This document shows, piece by piece, positions 26,380 through 35,330 of a stretch of DNA of 64,000 bases. Position numbers and translations under genes: made by a program. A model generated the notes under the pieces. That model ran no database searches, was not told the origin of the DNA, and saw nothing but the letters and a program-made list of their open reading frames with translations. This DNA is from Paenibacillus sediminis. GTDB lineage: Bacteria; Bacillota; Bacilli; Paenibacillales; Paenibacillaceae. Where the stretch lies: the NCBI RefSeq assembly GCF_017873765.1, contig NZ_JAGGKP010000005.1:124001-188000 (forward strand). Direction: 5' to 3'. Every line of letters begins with the position of its first letter. Within the stretch, counting starts at the first letter, position 1.

Positions 26380-28128
26380 ATGAAAGTCATTTTAACGACA
26401 CTTAACTCGAAGTATATTCATACTTCTCTTGCACTTCGCTATTTGAAAGCATTTAGCCAACAAGATTTCGATATCGATATTGTGGAATATACGATTAAAG
26501 ATCCTGTGATGAACATCGTGTCTGATCTTTATCAGCGCGGAGGCGACGTGATCGGATTCTCCTGTTATATATGGAATATCGAAGAGACGATAGAAGTCAT
26601 TAACGTGCTGAAAAAAGTACGTCCCGAAGTGCAAATTGTGCTTGGCGGACCCGAAGTATCGTACGACACGGAATACTGGATGAATCGTCTCCCTAATGTT
26701 GATTTCATCGTTATGGGCGAAGGCGAAGAGACGTTTCATCATCTGCTCCAAGAGATAAGCACGACTAGAAAGTTCCATTTTGTATATGGGCTTGCCTATC
26801 GTAAAGGGGACGAAGTGATTATTACTCCTCCTCGGCCGAAAATAGATCTTAACGATATCCCAACGCCTCACCGTTTTGCCGAAGATATTCCCGATTTGGG
26901 CAAGCGAGTCGTCTATTTCGAGACAAGCCGGGGTTGTCCGTTCAATTGCCAATTTTGCCTATCCAGCATTGAAGTCGGAGTGCGCTATTTCGATATCGAA
27001 CGAACGAAGCAGGATCTGCTCTATTTGATTGATCATGGAGCGAAGCTCATTAAATTCGTGGACCGAACATTTAATATTAAACGGGATTATGCGCTCGAAA
27101 TGTTCAAATTTCTAATTGAGAATCACAGAGGCTGCGTGTTTCAATTTGAAATTACAGCAGATATTATGCGGCCTGAGGTGCTGGACTATCTCGCTGAGAA
27201 TGCGCCGCCTGGCATATTCCGTTTTGAAATTGGTGTCCAATCGACTAACGATGAGACGAACGATCTGGTGAAGCGGCGTCAAAACTTTACGAAGCTCTCC
27301 CGCACAGTAACGAAGATTAAGCAGAGCGGTAAAATTGATCAGCACTTAGACTTAATTGCTGGACTCCCGCAAGAAGATTACAATACATTCCGGAAAACGT
27401 TCAACGATGTGTTTGCTTTGGGACCTGAAGAACTGCAGTTAGGTTTCCTTAAAATGCTTCGGGGAACAGGGATGCGAATCGATGCCCATAAATATAACTA
27501 CATATACATGGATCATGCGCCTTATGAAATACTCGGCAACGACATTCTTCCATTTTCAGATATCGTTCGGTTGAAACGACTAGAGGACGTGCTGGAGAAG
27601 TATTGGAATGCGCACCGAATGGACAATACTATTCATTATTTATTGAAACACGAGTTCACATCACCGTTTGACTTTTTCCAAGAGTTCGGGGATTACTGGG
27701 AAGCTCAAGGTTGGCAAAAAATCGGTCATCAGCTAGAAGATTTGTTCACACGTCTATATTCATTTCTAGTATGGCGTAAAACAGATCGGATGGATGTCAT
27801 TCTGGGACTGATGAAGCTGGACTATTTCCTCAATCACAAATATAAGCCGCGTAAAATATGGTGGGATTCTATGATGAGTAAGGACGAATGGAGCCGGCAT
27901 ATTAAAACGGTTGTGAAGTATCCAGAACGGGTTTCCGAGCAGTTTGCTGCTTTTGGATTAACGGAACGAGATCTGCAAAAGTATGCCGTGTTTGAAGTGC
28001 TTCCGTTTTCGCCTACCGCTCCAGAAGCTCCAGAAGAGACTTTACTGATCGTGCTGTATCAGCACAATGAACAGGCAAAACCGTTATATTATACAATGCC
28101 CCTCTCTAGGGCGGGAGCTATACACTAA
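26380..28128 (+). CDS. B12-binding-domain radical SAM protein (DUF4080)
   Basis: A 582-residue enzyme with an N-terminal cobalamin-binding-like Rossmann domain (about 1-140, with VLGGPEVSYD), the radical-SAM iron-sulfur motif CPFNCQFC near residues 186-193, and a C-terminal DUF4080 domain. Members of this widespread Firmicute family have no established reaction that I can name; methyl or related transfer from methylcobalamin is the general chemistry of the class. Its need for cobalamin may be met by the B12 operon in this window, but that is only an inference. Terminator follows. Confidence 0.88.
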   Translation: MKVILTTLNSKYIHTSLALRYLKAFSQQDFDIDIVEYTIKDPVMNIVSDLYQRGGDVIGFSCYIWNIEETIEVINVLKKVRPEVQIVLGGPEVSYDTEYWMNRLPNVDFIVMGEGEETFHHLLQEISTTRKFHFVYGLAYRKGDEVIITPPRPKIDLNDIPTPHRFAEDIPDLGKRVVYFETSRGCPFNCQFCLSSIEVGVRYFDIERTKQDLLYLIDHGAKLIKFVDRTFNIKRDYALEMFKFLIENHRGCVFQFEITADIMRPEVLDYLAENAPPGIFRFEIGVQSTNDETNDLVKRRQNFTKLSRTVTKIKQSGKIDQHLDLIAGLPQEDYNTFRKTFNDVFALGPEELQLGFLKMLRGTGMRIDAHKYNYIYMDHAPYEILGNDILPFSDIVRLKRLEDVLEKYWNAHRMDNTIHYLLKHEFTSPFDFFQEFGDYWEAQGWQKIGHQLEDLFTRLYSFLVWRKTDRMDVILGLMKLDYFLNHKYKPRKIWWDSMMSKDEWSRHIKTVVKYPERVSEQFAAFGLTERDLQKYAVFEVLPFSPTAPEAPEETLLIVLYQHNEQAKPLYYTMPLSRAGAIH

Positions 28129-28134
28129 AATCAT

Positions 28135-28173
28135 AGAAACAGCTAAACCTTGATGGTTTAGCTGTTTCTTTGT
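28135..28173. terminator. bidirectional intrinsic terminator
   Basis: Perfect 15-base stem: AGAAACAGCTAAACC (28135-28149) with GGTTTAGCTGTTTCT (28155-28169), five-base loop, between convergent genes. Confidence 0.9.
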
Positions 28174-28177
28174 ATAT

Positions 28178-29128
28178 TCAGGATGCATAATTAGGCAAAT
28201 GCCGATTCAGCCAGGCAATCACATCATGCGTGACTTCATCTCGGTTAATTTCATTGAGCATTTCGTGTCGTCCGCCAGGATAGAGCTTACACTCGATATC
28301 TTGCAAACCAAGCTCACGATAAACAGTAACTAATCGTTTCACGCCTTTTCCGTTCATCCCGACAGGGTCTTGATCTCCGCTAAACACGTATATAGGTATA
28401 TCCTTTTGAATTTTAGCCATATTTGCAGGTCTATGAATTTCCTCCAGCAAGCGGAAGAAATTAAGAAAGAAATCGCTGCTGCTAATTGCTCCGCAGTATG
28501 GATCATCGATGTACTTATCGACTTCATCTGGATCGCGCGACAGCCAATCGAACGCTGTTCGGGCTGGTGAGAATGCACGGTTGTATCCGCCAAAAATGAG
28601 CGTGTTGAGAAGTACACTTGGATGGCGAACACCCTGCAATTTTGACTGCAATAGAGCGATCGCTTTAGCAGCCTTCAACATACTTTGTTTGCCGTTCGTA
28701 CCCGACAGAATAAATCCGGAGAATCCTTCCGGACTGTCGTACATTACTTTTTGTGTTAAAAATGAACCCATACTGTGTCCTAGCAAAAAGAGCGGAAGTC
28801 CCGGATGTTTCTGGGTGATTAATGTTTTCAACTGGATGATGTTGCGCACCATCCAATTGAACCCATCCTCACCTAGGTATCCCAAGTTGTGTATATGTCC
28901 TGCGGTCTGTCCATGTCCGCGCTGATCATGAGCGTACACGATATATCCGTGACGAACGAGCTCAGATGCAAAACGGGTATAGCGTTCCGCTGTCTCAGCC
29001 ATCCCATGTGAAATGAGAACGATTCCTTTTACAGTCATATTATTGTCTTCGGGCAACCAATGATGGACAAAAATATCGACGCCTTGCGGGTCTCTCATTA
29101 TAAAAGAATGATCCTTCAAGAATATCAC
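28178..29128 (-). CDS. alpha/beta hydrolase, monoacylglycerol-lipase-like
   Basis: A 316-residue serine hydrolase of the Hydrolase_4 (lysophospholipase/monoacylglycerol lipase) group. The oxyanion/cap start GIVLISHGMAETAERYTRFASEL, the YAHDQRGHGQT segment, the nucleophile elbow GHSMG (near residue 118), the SGDQDPVG aspartate and the YPGGRHEMLNE histidine form a complete triad. The frame begins with GTG at 29128, but its GAGG site is very close; a TTG three codons later is possible. It likely hydrolyses acylglycerols or other lipids in the cytosol. A separate function is possible. Confidence 0.85.
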   Translation of the reverse strand: MIFLKDHSFIMRDPQGVDIFVHHWLPEDNNMTVKGIVLISHGMAETAERYTRFASELVRHGYIVYAHDQRGHGQTAGHIHNLGYLGEDGFNWMVRNIIQLKTLITQKHPGLPLFLLGHSMGSFLTQKVMYDSPEGFSGFILSGTNGKQSMLKAAKAIALLQSKLQGVRHPSVLLNTLIFGGYNRAFSPARTAFDWLSRDPDEVDKYIDDPYCGAISSSDFFLNFFRLLEEIHRPANMAKIQKDIPIYVFSGDQDPVGMNGKGVKRLVTVYRELGLQDIECKLYPGGRHEMLNEINRDEVTHDVIAWLNRHLPNYAS

Positions 29129-29178
29129 AATCCTCTACTAGGTAATGGTAATGCATCAATCTAGTACTATGTCAACTT

Positions 29179-30153
29179 CTATAAAGGGAGATAAGAACGA
29201 AGGATGGCAGATTGCCCTTCTAATATGTACTCTCCTAAGTTTGCAGGGAGCAGAAAGCACTGTCCTGCTTCAAAAGGCTCTGAACCATCGCTGTACCCAA
29301 TAAGTCCTTCACCCTCGCAAATGACGAGTATAGTGAAGCTGTGAGATGGTGTCGATAAACTCCAAGATCCATTAACAATTCCTTTTTCAACGATGAAGTA
29401 AGGTGAGTGAGTGAGGGGTAACCAGTAATTTGGTGCAGCATCCGTTGGCTTTATTAAAGCAGCTCCTGCTCCGTCATATGCAATAACATTTAGTGAATGT
29501 TCAATGTGGAGTTCCCTAGGCTTACCGTCAAGTCCAGGTCGGTCATAATCATAGAGGCGATAGGTAGTATCGGAGTTTTGCTGAATCTCAGCTGCAACGA
29601 TGCCTGCACATAGTGCATGTACGGTTCCTGCAGGAATATAGAAGGCATCACCTGTTTGGACAGAAATGGCTTGAAGCTCATTAATGATTTTGCCATCGTC
29701 AATAGCTCTCTGAAGTGACTCTCGTGTAACGCCGTCTTTCAGACCATAAATGATTTTAGCGTCTGGTTTTGCTGCTAGAATGTACCACAATTCTGATTTG
29801 CCAAGTTCACCCTTCGGCAATCCTTCATAATAATCCGCAGGATGAACTTGAACAGACAAATCATCGTTGCAATCGAGAAGCTTGATGAGAAGCGGGAAAC
29901 GGCCATTTACATCCGAAAATCCTTTGGTCCCAAACCACTCCGTACCGAATTTCTCGCGTATTTTGTTCAGACCGAGCCCAGTTAGTTCGCCGTTTACAAC
30001 ATGAGTAGTACCGTTCGGATGATCCGCAATCATCCATCCTTCACCTATTTGGCCTTCAGGCGGAGTTAAACGGAACATTTCTAGGGCTCTGCCGCCCCAA
30101 ACACGTTCTTTGAATTCAGGTTGAAATCGTAATGGATAAGGCTTCGTCTTCAT
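29179..30153 (-). CDS. manA: class I mannose-6-phosphate isomerase
   Basis: Zinc enzyme that interconverts mannose-6-phosphate and fructose-6-phosphate. The 324-residue protein carries the metal-ligand blocks LSVQVHPADYYEGLPKGELGKSELWYIL and FYIPAGTVHALCAG with the C-terminal cupin half. Length and N-terminal PLRFQPEFKERVWGG fit the Bacillus-type short class I enzyme. AGGAGATG precedes the ATG. No sugar transport gene is next to it. Confidence 0.93.
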   Translation of the reverse strand: MKTKPYPLRFQPEFKERVWGGRALEMFRLTPPEGQIGEGWMIADHPNGTTHVVNGELTGLGLNKIREKFGTEWFGTKGFSDVNGRFPLLIKLLDCNDDLSVQVHPADYYEGLPKGELGKSELWYILAAKPDAKIIYGLKDGVTRESLQRAIDDGKIINELQAISVQTGDAFYIPAGTVHALCAGIVAAEIQQNSDTTYRLYDYDRPGLDGKPRELHIEHSLNVIAYDGAGAALIKPTDAAPNYWLPLTHSPYFIVEKGIVNGSWSLSTPSHSFTILVICEGEGLIGYSDGSEPFEAGQCFLLPANLGEYILEGQSAILRSYLPL

Positions 30154-30215
30154 TTCACATCTCCTCTAATGTTCGAATGAATGCGTATGCCATCAAGCCA
30201 TTGCTGTATATTTTA

Positions 30216-30797
30216 TTATTTTTTCTCTAAAGCGATTAAATAAGGAGCATTAGGCCTTTGCAGCTGGCGATAGATGATCGACTGTGCGATCGTCTGAGGC
30301 AAATTTGCGGCCCATGACTCAACCGCAGAAGCTTCTTGATCACCACCCTTATGACCTGGGTACAGTACAGCAGTAATAACCCCTCTCGGGCGAAGCACAT
30401 CTAGTGAGGATTCTAGTGCAGTAATTGTGCTGTCAGTAAGCGTAATTAATTTCTGGTTGGCACCGCTGACAGGCAGATAGCCGAGGTTGAACATAACAGC
30501 CCCGATCTTGCCATGCAGCTCCAGCGGCAATGCTTCTTTCATTAAGGCGTGGGATTTGAGTAGAAGCGTTACGTCAGCAATACTAGCTGGATCTTCTTTG
30601 GAGAGTCGATCCTTCGTCAACTGCAGCGCCTCTTCCTGAATATCGAATCCGAATACTTTACCTTTACGGCCAACTGTTTTTGCTAAAAATAAAGTGTCTG
30701 CGCCTGTCCCGAGTGTGGCGTCAATTGCAGCTTCTCCAGGCTGCAGACGTTCCTTGATAAGTTTCTGAGTATAGCTTAGGACAGAAAGGAACCCCAT
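30216..30797 (-). CDS. mnmM: tRNA U34 wobble methyltransferase MnmM (YtqB)
   Basis: SAM-dependent methyltransferase of 193 residues with the motif I region ATLGTGADTLFLAKTVG and the MFNLGYLPV motif. It matches B. subtilis YtqB/MnmM, which performs the last methylation to mnm5(s2)U34 in some tRNAs. Its start directly follows the stop of the radical-SAM gene upstream (TAA-ATG), as in other Firmicutes where YtqA (MnmL) and YtqB (MnmM) sit together. The assignment to this pathway rests on family and gene order. Confidence 0.85.
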   Translation of the reverse strand: MGFLSVLSYTQKLIKERLQPGEAAIDATLGTGADTLFLAKTVGRKGKVFGFDIQEEALQLTKDRLSKEDPASIADVTLLLKSHALMKEALPLELHGKIGAVMFNLGYLPVSGANQKLITLTDSTITALESSLDVLRPRGVITAVLYPGHKGGDQEASAVESWAANLPQTIAQSIIYRQLQRPNAPYLIALEKK

Positions 30798-31751
30798 TTA
30801 GGACTCCCTCCACAATTTGCCCTGCCATGTGTCGCGCGCTTTAAGTTCGGCGTCAATTGCATTGAGCACTTCCCATTTTTTAAGACTCCACATAGGTCCG
30901 ATAAGCAGATCGCGTGGCGCGTCACCGGTTAAGCGATGGACAATCATTTCTGGCGGTAAAAATTCCAACGTGTCCACAATAAGCTTCACGTATTCGTCTT
31001 TCTCTAAAAATTGCAGCAATCCTGCTTCATACTGTTTAACCATTGGTGTTTTACGCATCAGGTGAAGCAGATGGATTTTGATTCCTTGCACATCCATTTT
31101 AGAGACCGCACGGCCTGTTTCCAACATCATTTCATGCGTTTCTTGCGGCAATCCATAAATAATGTGCGCGCAGACTCGAATATTGTGCTTCCGAAGCTTC
31201 TCAACAGCATCTAGATAGCACTGTGTATCATGAGCACGGTTAATCAGGTTAGAAGTAGATTCGTGGATCGTTTGCAGTCCCATCTCAACCCACAGGTAAG
31301 TACGCTTGTTAAGCTCGGCGAGATATTCCACTACGTCATCTGGCAGACAGTCTGGACGAGTCGCAATAGACAGACCGACTACGCCTGGCTGCTCGAGAAT
31401 AACTTCGAAATACTCGCGAAGAGTTTCAACAGGTGCATAGGTGTTCGTATAGGCTTGAAAATAACCGATATATTTCGCGTTCGGCCATTTCAAATGCTGA
31501 CGATCACGAATCGTATTAAATTGAGTGACAAGATCGTCACGGCGACTTCCGGCGAAATCGCCTGAGCCGCGCGCACTGCAAAATGTGCAACCGCCTTTGG
31601 CGATCGATCCGTCCCGGTTAGGACATGTGAATCCGGCATCGAGCATAACTTTGAACACTTTCTCGCCGAATTGATTTTGCATTTCGTAATTCCATGTATG
31701 GAATCGTTTATCTCCCCATAGCATTGGAGGATTCAACAGTTCTTGTATCAT
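30798..31751 (-). CDS. mnmL: TIGR01212 radical SAM protein, MnmL (YtqA) type
   Basis: A 317-residue radical-SAM protein with an iron-sulfur motif in CPNRDGSIAKGGCTFCSARGSGDFAG, where the first cysteine is spaced further from the CxxC than in the standard motif, as in the TIGR01212/YtqA group. YtqA has been assigned as MnmL, which acts with MnmM in forming mnm5U34 in Gram-positive tRNAs. It is the upstream partner of mnmM, with no gap. The chemistry here is taken from that family, not shown by sequence. Confidence 0.82.
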   Translation of the reverse strand: MIQELLNPPMLWGDKRFHTWNYEMQNQFGEKVFKVMLDAGFTCPNRDGSIAKGGCTFCSARGSGDFAGSRRDDLVTQFNTIRDRQHLKWPNAKYIGYFQAYTNTYAPVETLREYFEVILEQPGVVGLSIATRPDCLPDDVVEYLAELNKRTYLWVEMGLQTIHESTSNLINRAHDTQCYLDAVEKLRKHNIRVCAHIIYGLPQETHEMMLETGRAVSKMDVQGIKIHLLHLMRKTPMVKQYEAGLLQFLEKDEYVKLIVDTLEFLPPEMIVHRLTGDAPRDLLIGPMWSLKKWEVLNAIDAELKARDTWQGKLWRES

Positions 31752-32003
31752 AAGAAACTCCTTTGAAGACGTTAATATGAAATTGGTTTTGTATTTACTA
31801 TTGTATCAAAAATCGTGAAAAAAAAGGAATCGTACTGCTTTGTAATACCAACATTTTGTTCGATAACAGGCGTTTTCAACTTGCAATACCTTACATGATA
31901 TGTTATATTTAACTTAGCGTCAAAACTAAACCATTTAATTCAACCACATTAGAATTCATCATTTCGTGACGCTCGGAAATTATAAAACCGTGAGGTGATA
32001 AAC

Positions 32004-32186
32004 ATGAATTCTTATGTTCGGGCCGAGAATGAAGTCATTTCGGTCGATTTAACACCTGATGAAGCGTTAGCGCTTACAGGAGTGAAGTATCATGGTAACT
32101 CAGAAATAGAGGCATCTGCCCGCAGAAAAATTCGCAATGCATTTGAAAAGACATTTGATTTTTTACCTAAAAATCATGTAGACTAA
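32004..32186 (+). CDS. small conserved-looking protein, function unknown
   Basis: A 60-residue soluble peptide I do not recognise. It has an acidic N-terminal part (NEVISVDLTPDEALALTGVKY) and a basic helix (EASARRKIRNAFEKTF). The ATG at 32004 has GAGGTGAT four bases upstream, better than the ATG three codons earlier. It is monocistronic, with a promoter-sized divergent gap from mnmL and a strong terminator after it. The good ribosome site and coherent termination support a real gene. Confidence 0.7.
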   Translation: MNSYVRAENEVISVDLTPDEALALTGVKYHGNSEIEASARRKIRNAFEKTFDFLPKNHVD

Positions 32187-32223
32187 TAGATAATTAAAGT
32201 TGTTGGACCCCAATTCCAAATAT

Positions 32224-32275
32224 AAAAAAGGAACTTTACCAGCCTCCTGCTCGGTAAGGTTCCTTTTTTGTTCGT
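32224..32275 (+). terminator. intrinsic terminator after the 60-residue protein gene
   Basis: A 17-base stem, AAAAAAGGAACTTTACC (32224-32240) with GGTAAGGTTCCTTTTTT (32253-32269), one G-T pair. Confidence 0.9.
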
Positions 32276-32353
32276 TCTTTACTTTTGGGAAAAACTTAGG
32301 CACAATAGTGCAGTAGAAAACAGACAGTGGAAAGATGAAAACGGAGGAATAAC

Positions 32354-33067
32354 ATGCGTTTACGCGGTAAAAAAGGGATTCGAGAAAATTTGGAGGCACA
32401 GAAGGACTTAGTTGTTCTGGATCCTAAACAATACAAGGGACGTTGGGCAGAGCTTTTTGGCAACGATCGTCCTATTTATGTTGAACTGGGAATGGGTAAA
32501 GGACAGTTCATTAGCGGGATGAGTATTAAATATCCTAATATTAATTTTATTGGAATTGATATGTATGACGAGCTCATACGTCGTGCCAGTGAGAAGGCGA
32601 GAGCTGTATGGAATGAGCAAGAAGAAGGGGTAACTCCTCCTAATGTAAAGCTTGCGCTGACCAACATTGAACAGATTGAAGAGGTTTTTGCCCCTAATGA
32701 AATCGAGCGAATTTTCCTCAATTTCAGTGATCCATGGCCAAAGGCAAGACATGCTAGACGCAGATTAACACACCCTAGATTTTTAGCACGATACAAAGAA
32801 ATATTAAATGAACGCGGCGAAATTCATTTCAAAACGGATTCACAGACGTTGTTTGAATTCTCACTGAATTCATTCGCTGATTTCGGACTGCAGATGACGA
32901 ATATTAGTTTGAATTTGCACCGTGACGGTATCAATGAAGAGCATGTGATGACCGAGTATGAGAGTAAATTTGTTGGACAAGGCATGAACATCCATCGTTG
33001 TGAAGTCATTGTTGGCGAAGAGGCTCTCCGTAACTACGAAATGAGTCGTCTGAACAAATACAAATAA
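32354..33067 (+). CDS. trmB: tRNA (guanine-N7-)-methyltransferase
   Basis: Makes m7G46 in the variable loop of tRNAs. The 237-residue protein has the SAM motif YVELGMGKGQFI, the NFSDPWPKARHARRRLTHPRFL motif with the catalytic-type PWPK-R-H-RRR run, and TEYESKF near the C-terminus. The N-terminal MRLRGKKGIRENLEAQ is typical of Firmicute TrmB. A bidirectional terminator ends the gene. Confidence 0.95.
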   Translation: MRLRGKKGIRENLEAQKDLVVLDPKQYKGRWAELFGNDRPIYVELGMGKGQFISGMSIKYPNINFIGIDMYDELIRRASEKARAVWNEQEEGVTPPNVKLALTNIEQIEEVFAPNEIERIFLNFSDPWPKARHARRRLTHPRFLARYKEILNERGEIHFKTDSQTLFEFSLNSFADFGLQMTNISLNLHRDGINEEHVMTEYESKFVGQGMNIHRCEVIVGEEALRNYEMSRLNKYK

Positions 33068-33070
33068 CAA

Positions 33071-33104
33071 ACAAAGGTGCCCTTCGTTAGAAGGGCACCT
33101 TTGT
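33071..33104. terminator. bidirectional terminator trmB / UgtP-like gene
   Basis: ACAAAGGTGCCCTTC (33071-33085) with GAAGGGCACCTTTGT (33090-33104), four-base loop. The C-terminal codons of the convergent glycosyltransferase are read from this hairpin. Confidence 0.9.
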
Positions 33105-34223
33105 ATCTTCAAGCAACTCAATAATGCTTTGGGCACTTTGCATCGGAAAATATTTGGCGATTTGCTCAAGATTCTGCTTACGCTTAAGCGTGATGTCTGG
33201 ATAATGATGAATGAGCTGATCCATCCATTTCTCCACCACTTCAAGTGAACTGATCGGTTCTCCCCAGCCTTGCGCGGTAAAGTACTGACAATTCTCTTCC
33301 TCTTGTCCAGGCAACGGGTGATAGAAGAGCATCGGAATTCCTTTTGCCAGTCCTTCCGTACAAGTCATTCCGCCTGGTTTCGTAATCAGAAGATCAGACA
33401 CTTCCATTAATTTATCAACTTGACGCGTGAAACCAATCTTATGAATATTAGGGTGATTGAACATCGGGTTGTCTTCCATTTTGCGCAGAGCTTTTTCGTT
33501 GTTGCCTAGACAAAAAATAATCTGCACACTTTCCCGATACCGAGTCAAGAAATCATTAACGACACTATCATCCATCAATCCCCAGCCGCCTCCCATAACG
33601 AGTACAGTAGGCATCTCTTTCAATTGAAATGTAGCGCGAATTTGCTCCTTGCTTGGATGTTCATAGAAATTAGGATGAATTGGAATACCCGTAACTTGAA
33701 TCTTATGCGGATTCACCCCGCGCATCAGCAGCTTCGATTTGACCTCGCCTGTAGATACCAGATATAAATCTACTTCAGGACTAATCCAAGTTCCGTGGGC
33801 ATCATAATCCGTAATAACCGTACTAAGCGGAATATTAAGCGAGCCTAGACGTTTCAGACGAGAAATGACCGCGCTTGGAATGGGGTGCGTACATACGATG
33901 ACATCGGGACGAAGCTGCTTAATAATATTTTGAGTGTGTGTATAAAAGAGCCGATGCAATGCAAGCGTCGTCAACCGATTTAGCGATTTTTTATATTGAT
34001 GGCGATAGACCAATCGAACAAGTCTAGGTTGTTTCGTCACCGTTTTTTTGTAAGCCGTAATAATTAAAGGAGCAACTTTGGGATTCAGAAAACTTCCAAG
34101 CTCCAGCACTCTAGTTTGCACATTTGTGGAGAGCTTACGTAGGCTGCTGGAAAGAGCGTATGCCGCTTGAGTATGTCCTGCCCCAAATCCTTCAGATAAG
34201 ATTAACACTCGTTTTTTTCGCAC
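33087..34223 (-). CDS. MGDG-synthase/UgtP-type glycosyltransferase
   Basis: A 378-residue GT28 glycosyltransferase with the N-terminal MGDG_synth domain (SEGFGAGHTQAAYALSSSLRKLS, DVIVCTHPIPSAV, STVITDYDAHGTWI) and a C-terminal UDP-sugar site (GGGWGLMDD..., ITKPGGMTCTEGLAKGIPMLFY). In Bacillus the relative UgtP makes glucosyl-diacylglycerols for membranes and lipoteichoic-acid anchors. It lies downstream of a PAP2 phosphatase gene on the same strand; release of diacylglycerol by PAP2 could feed it. The GTG start at 34223 has AGGTG at good spacing. Its last codons form half of the shared terminator. Confidence 0.85.
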   Translation of the reverse strand: MRKKRVLILSEGFGAGHTQAAYALSSSLRKLSTNVQTRVLELGSFLNPKVAPLIITAYKKTVTKQPRLVRLVYRHQYKKSLNRLTTLALHRLFYTHTQNIIKQLRPDVIVCTHPIPSAVISRLKRLGSLNIPLSTVITDYDAHGTWISPEVDLYLVSTGEVKSKLLMRGVNPHKIQVTGIPIHPNFYEHPSKEQIRATFQLKEMPTVLVMGGGWGLMDDSVVNDFLTRYRESVQIIFCLGNNEKALRKMEDNPMFNHPNIHKIGFTRQVDKLMEVSDLLITKPGGMTCTEGLAKGIPMLFYHPLPGQEEENCQYFTAQGWGEPISSLEVVEKWMDQLIHHYPDITLKRKQNLEQIAKYFPMQSAQSIIELLEDTKVPF

Positions 34224-34274
34224 TGCATTTCACCTATTCCTGCAATGTTCTCCATAAGTATAACCATATCGGCT

Positions 34275-34802
34275 TTATGTCCATAATGCAACTGTTCCAA
34301 AAGCGACTAAGGAACCAATGGTTGCTCCAGCCAATACGTCAGACGGGTAATGTAAACCCAAATATATCCGAGAAATGGCTACATTGAACGCTATAAAAAT
34401 TAATATTGCAGTCAATATCGGATCTAGCCCCATAAACGGGACGGTTACAGAAAAAATCGCAGTTGTGTGTCCTGATGGAAAAGAGTGATCTTTTAATGGA
34501 TTACGAAATGTGTTCGTGCCGGGAAAAGCTAAATAAGGTCTTAATCTTGGATACAATTTTTTGGCAATCACTACAGGGATATGACTTACAGACAGAGCGA
34601 CCAATGCCTGAAGTCCAATTTGTTTCCAAGGCGCGGGAGCAAATAGCCAGATCAATAAACTGGCTGCAATAGTAAACGTTGCTCCTCCTAGATATGTTAC
34701 GTAGTATAGCCAAAAATTTAAAAAACGATTGTGTAATCGCCCGTTGATCCATACAAAAATTTGATGTTCTAGACGTAACAGTTTCGAGAATAAACCCGGC
34801 AT
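34275..34802 (-). CDS. PAP2-family membrane phosphatase
   Basis: A 175-residue protein with five or so membrane helices. All three active-site motifs are present: KKLYPRLRP, the PSGHT motif in DHSFPSGHTTAIFS, and SRIYLGLHYPSDVLAG. The substrate may be phosphatidate or undecaprenyl diphosphate. I use the ATG at 34802 with GGGAGG upstream; the open frame begins 11 codons earlier without a good site. Its position before the UgtP-like gene suggests a role in lipid recycling. Confidence 0.87.
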   Translation of the reverse strand: MPGLFSKLLRLEHQIFVWINGRLHNRFLNFWLYYVTYLGGATFTIAASLLIWLFAPAPWKQIGLQALVALSVSHIPVVIAKKLYPRLRPYLAFPGTNTFRNPLKDHSFPSGHTTAIFSVTVPFMGLDPILTAILIFIAFNVAISRIYLGLHYPSDVLAGATIGSLVAFGTVALWT

Positions 34803-34835
34803 GTCATTCCTCCCTAAATGGGCTAGCTTAATCAT

Positions 34836-35204
34836 ATGTTGAATTTATAACCTTTTCAAGAACAATGAATCGAAATGGTATACCGTGTCTCACATCATAA
34901 CAAATAAACATTAAAATTTAATAAAATTTTTTGTAAAAACTTTTTGCAAAACTTTTTCCATGTTTTCGTCGTTTAATGAATATAGATCACAAATTATAAG
35001 TTGTTTATTCACAAAAACAGAAGTTTCATGAAATAAAAATTAAGAAAATGGATGAAAATAAGAACTAACCGCCTTCAGGTTAGCGAATGAGGAAGGATAG
35101 ACCTGATAAGTCGACATAACTGCCAAATACTCCATTAGAAGAACTTTTTAGAGTTTTGACAAAAGGATGAAAACTATAGAAAATCGATATGTTGTATTTG
35201 CAGT
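34836..35204 (+). other. long AT-rich intergenic region ahead of the glycosyltransferase gene
   Basis: About 370 bases with no gene-like frame. The only clear structure is a small hairpin, CTAACC (35065-35070) with GGTTAG (35078-35083), 250 bases ahead of the next gene; a possible TTGACA box lies near 35155. I see no known riboswitch motif. Confidence 0.5.
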
Positions 35205-35234
35205 TTAGACATTGGTGACAGTAAGTAGTATACT
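35205..35234 (+). promoter_or_regulatory. probable promoter of the GT2 gene
   Basis: TTAGAC (35205-35210) and TATACT (35229-35234), spacing 18 bases, 97 bases before the ATG. Confidence 0.5.
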
Positions 35235-35330
35235 GTAAAAATGATTTTTAATGGGGCACATTAGAAAAAGATTAGAGAAAAGACAGAAAAGAAAAAAATG
35301 TGGGGTCAAAAAAGGGGGTAACAGAGGAAC

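Noticed and set aside
26392-26952. 186-codon open frame antisense to the B12/radical-SAM gene
   Set aside because: Shadow frame without start signals or homology I can see.
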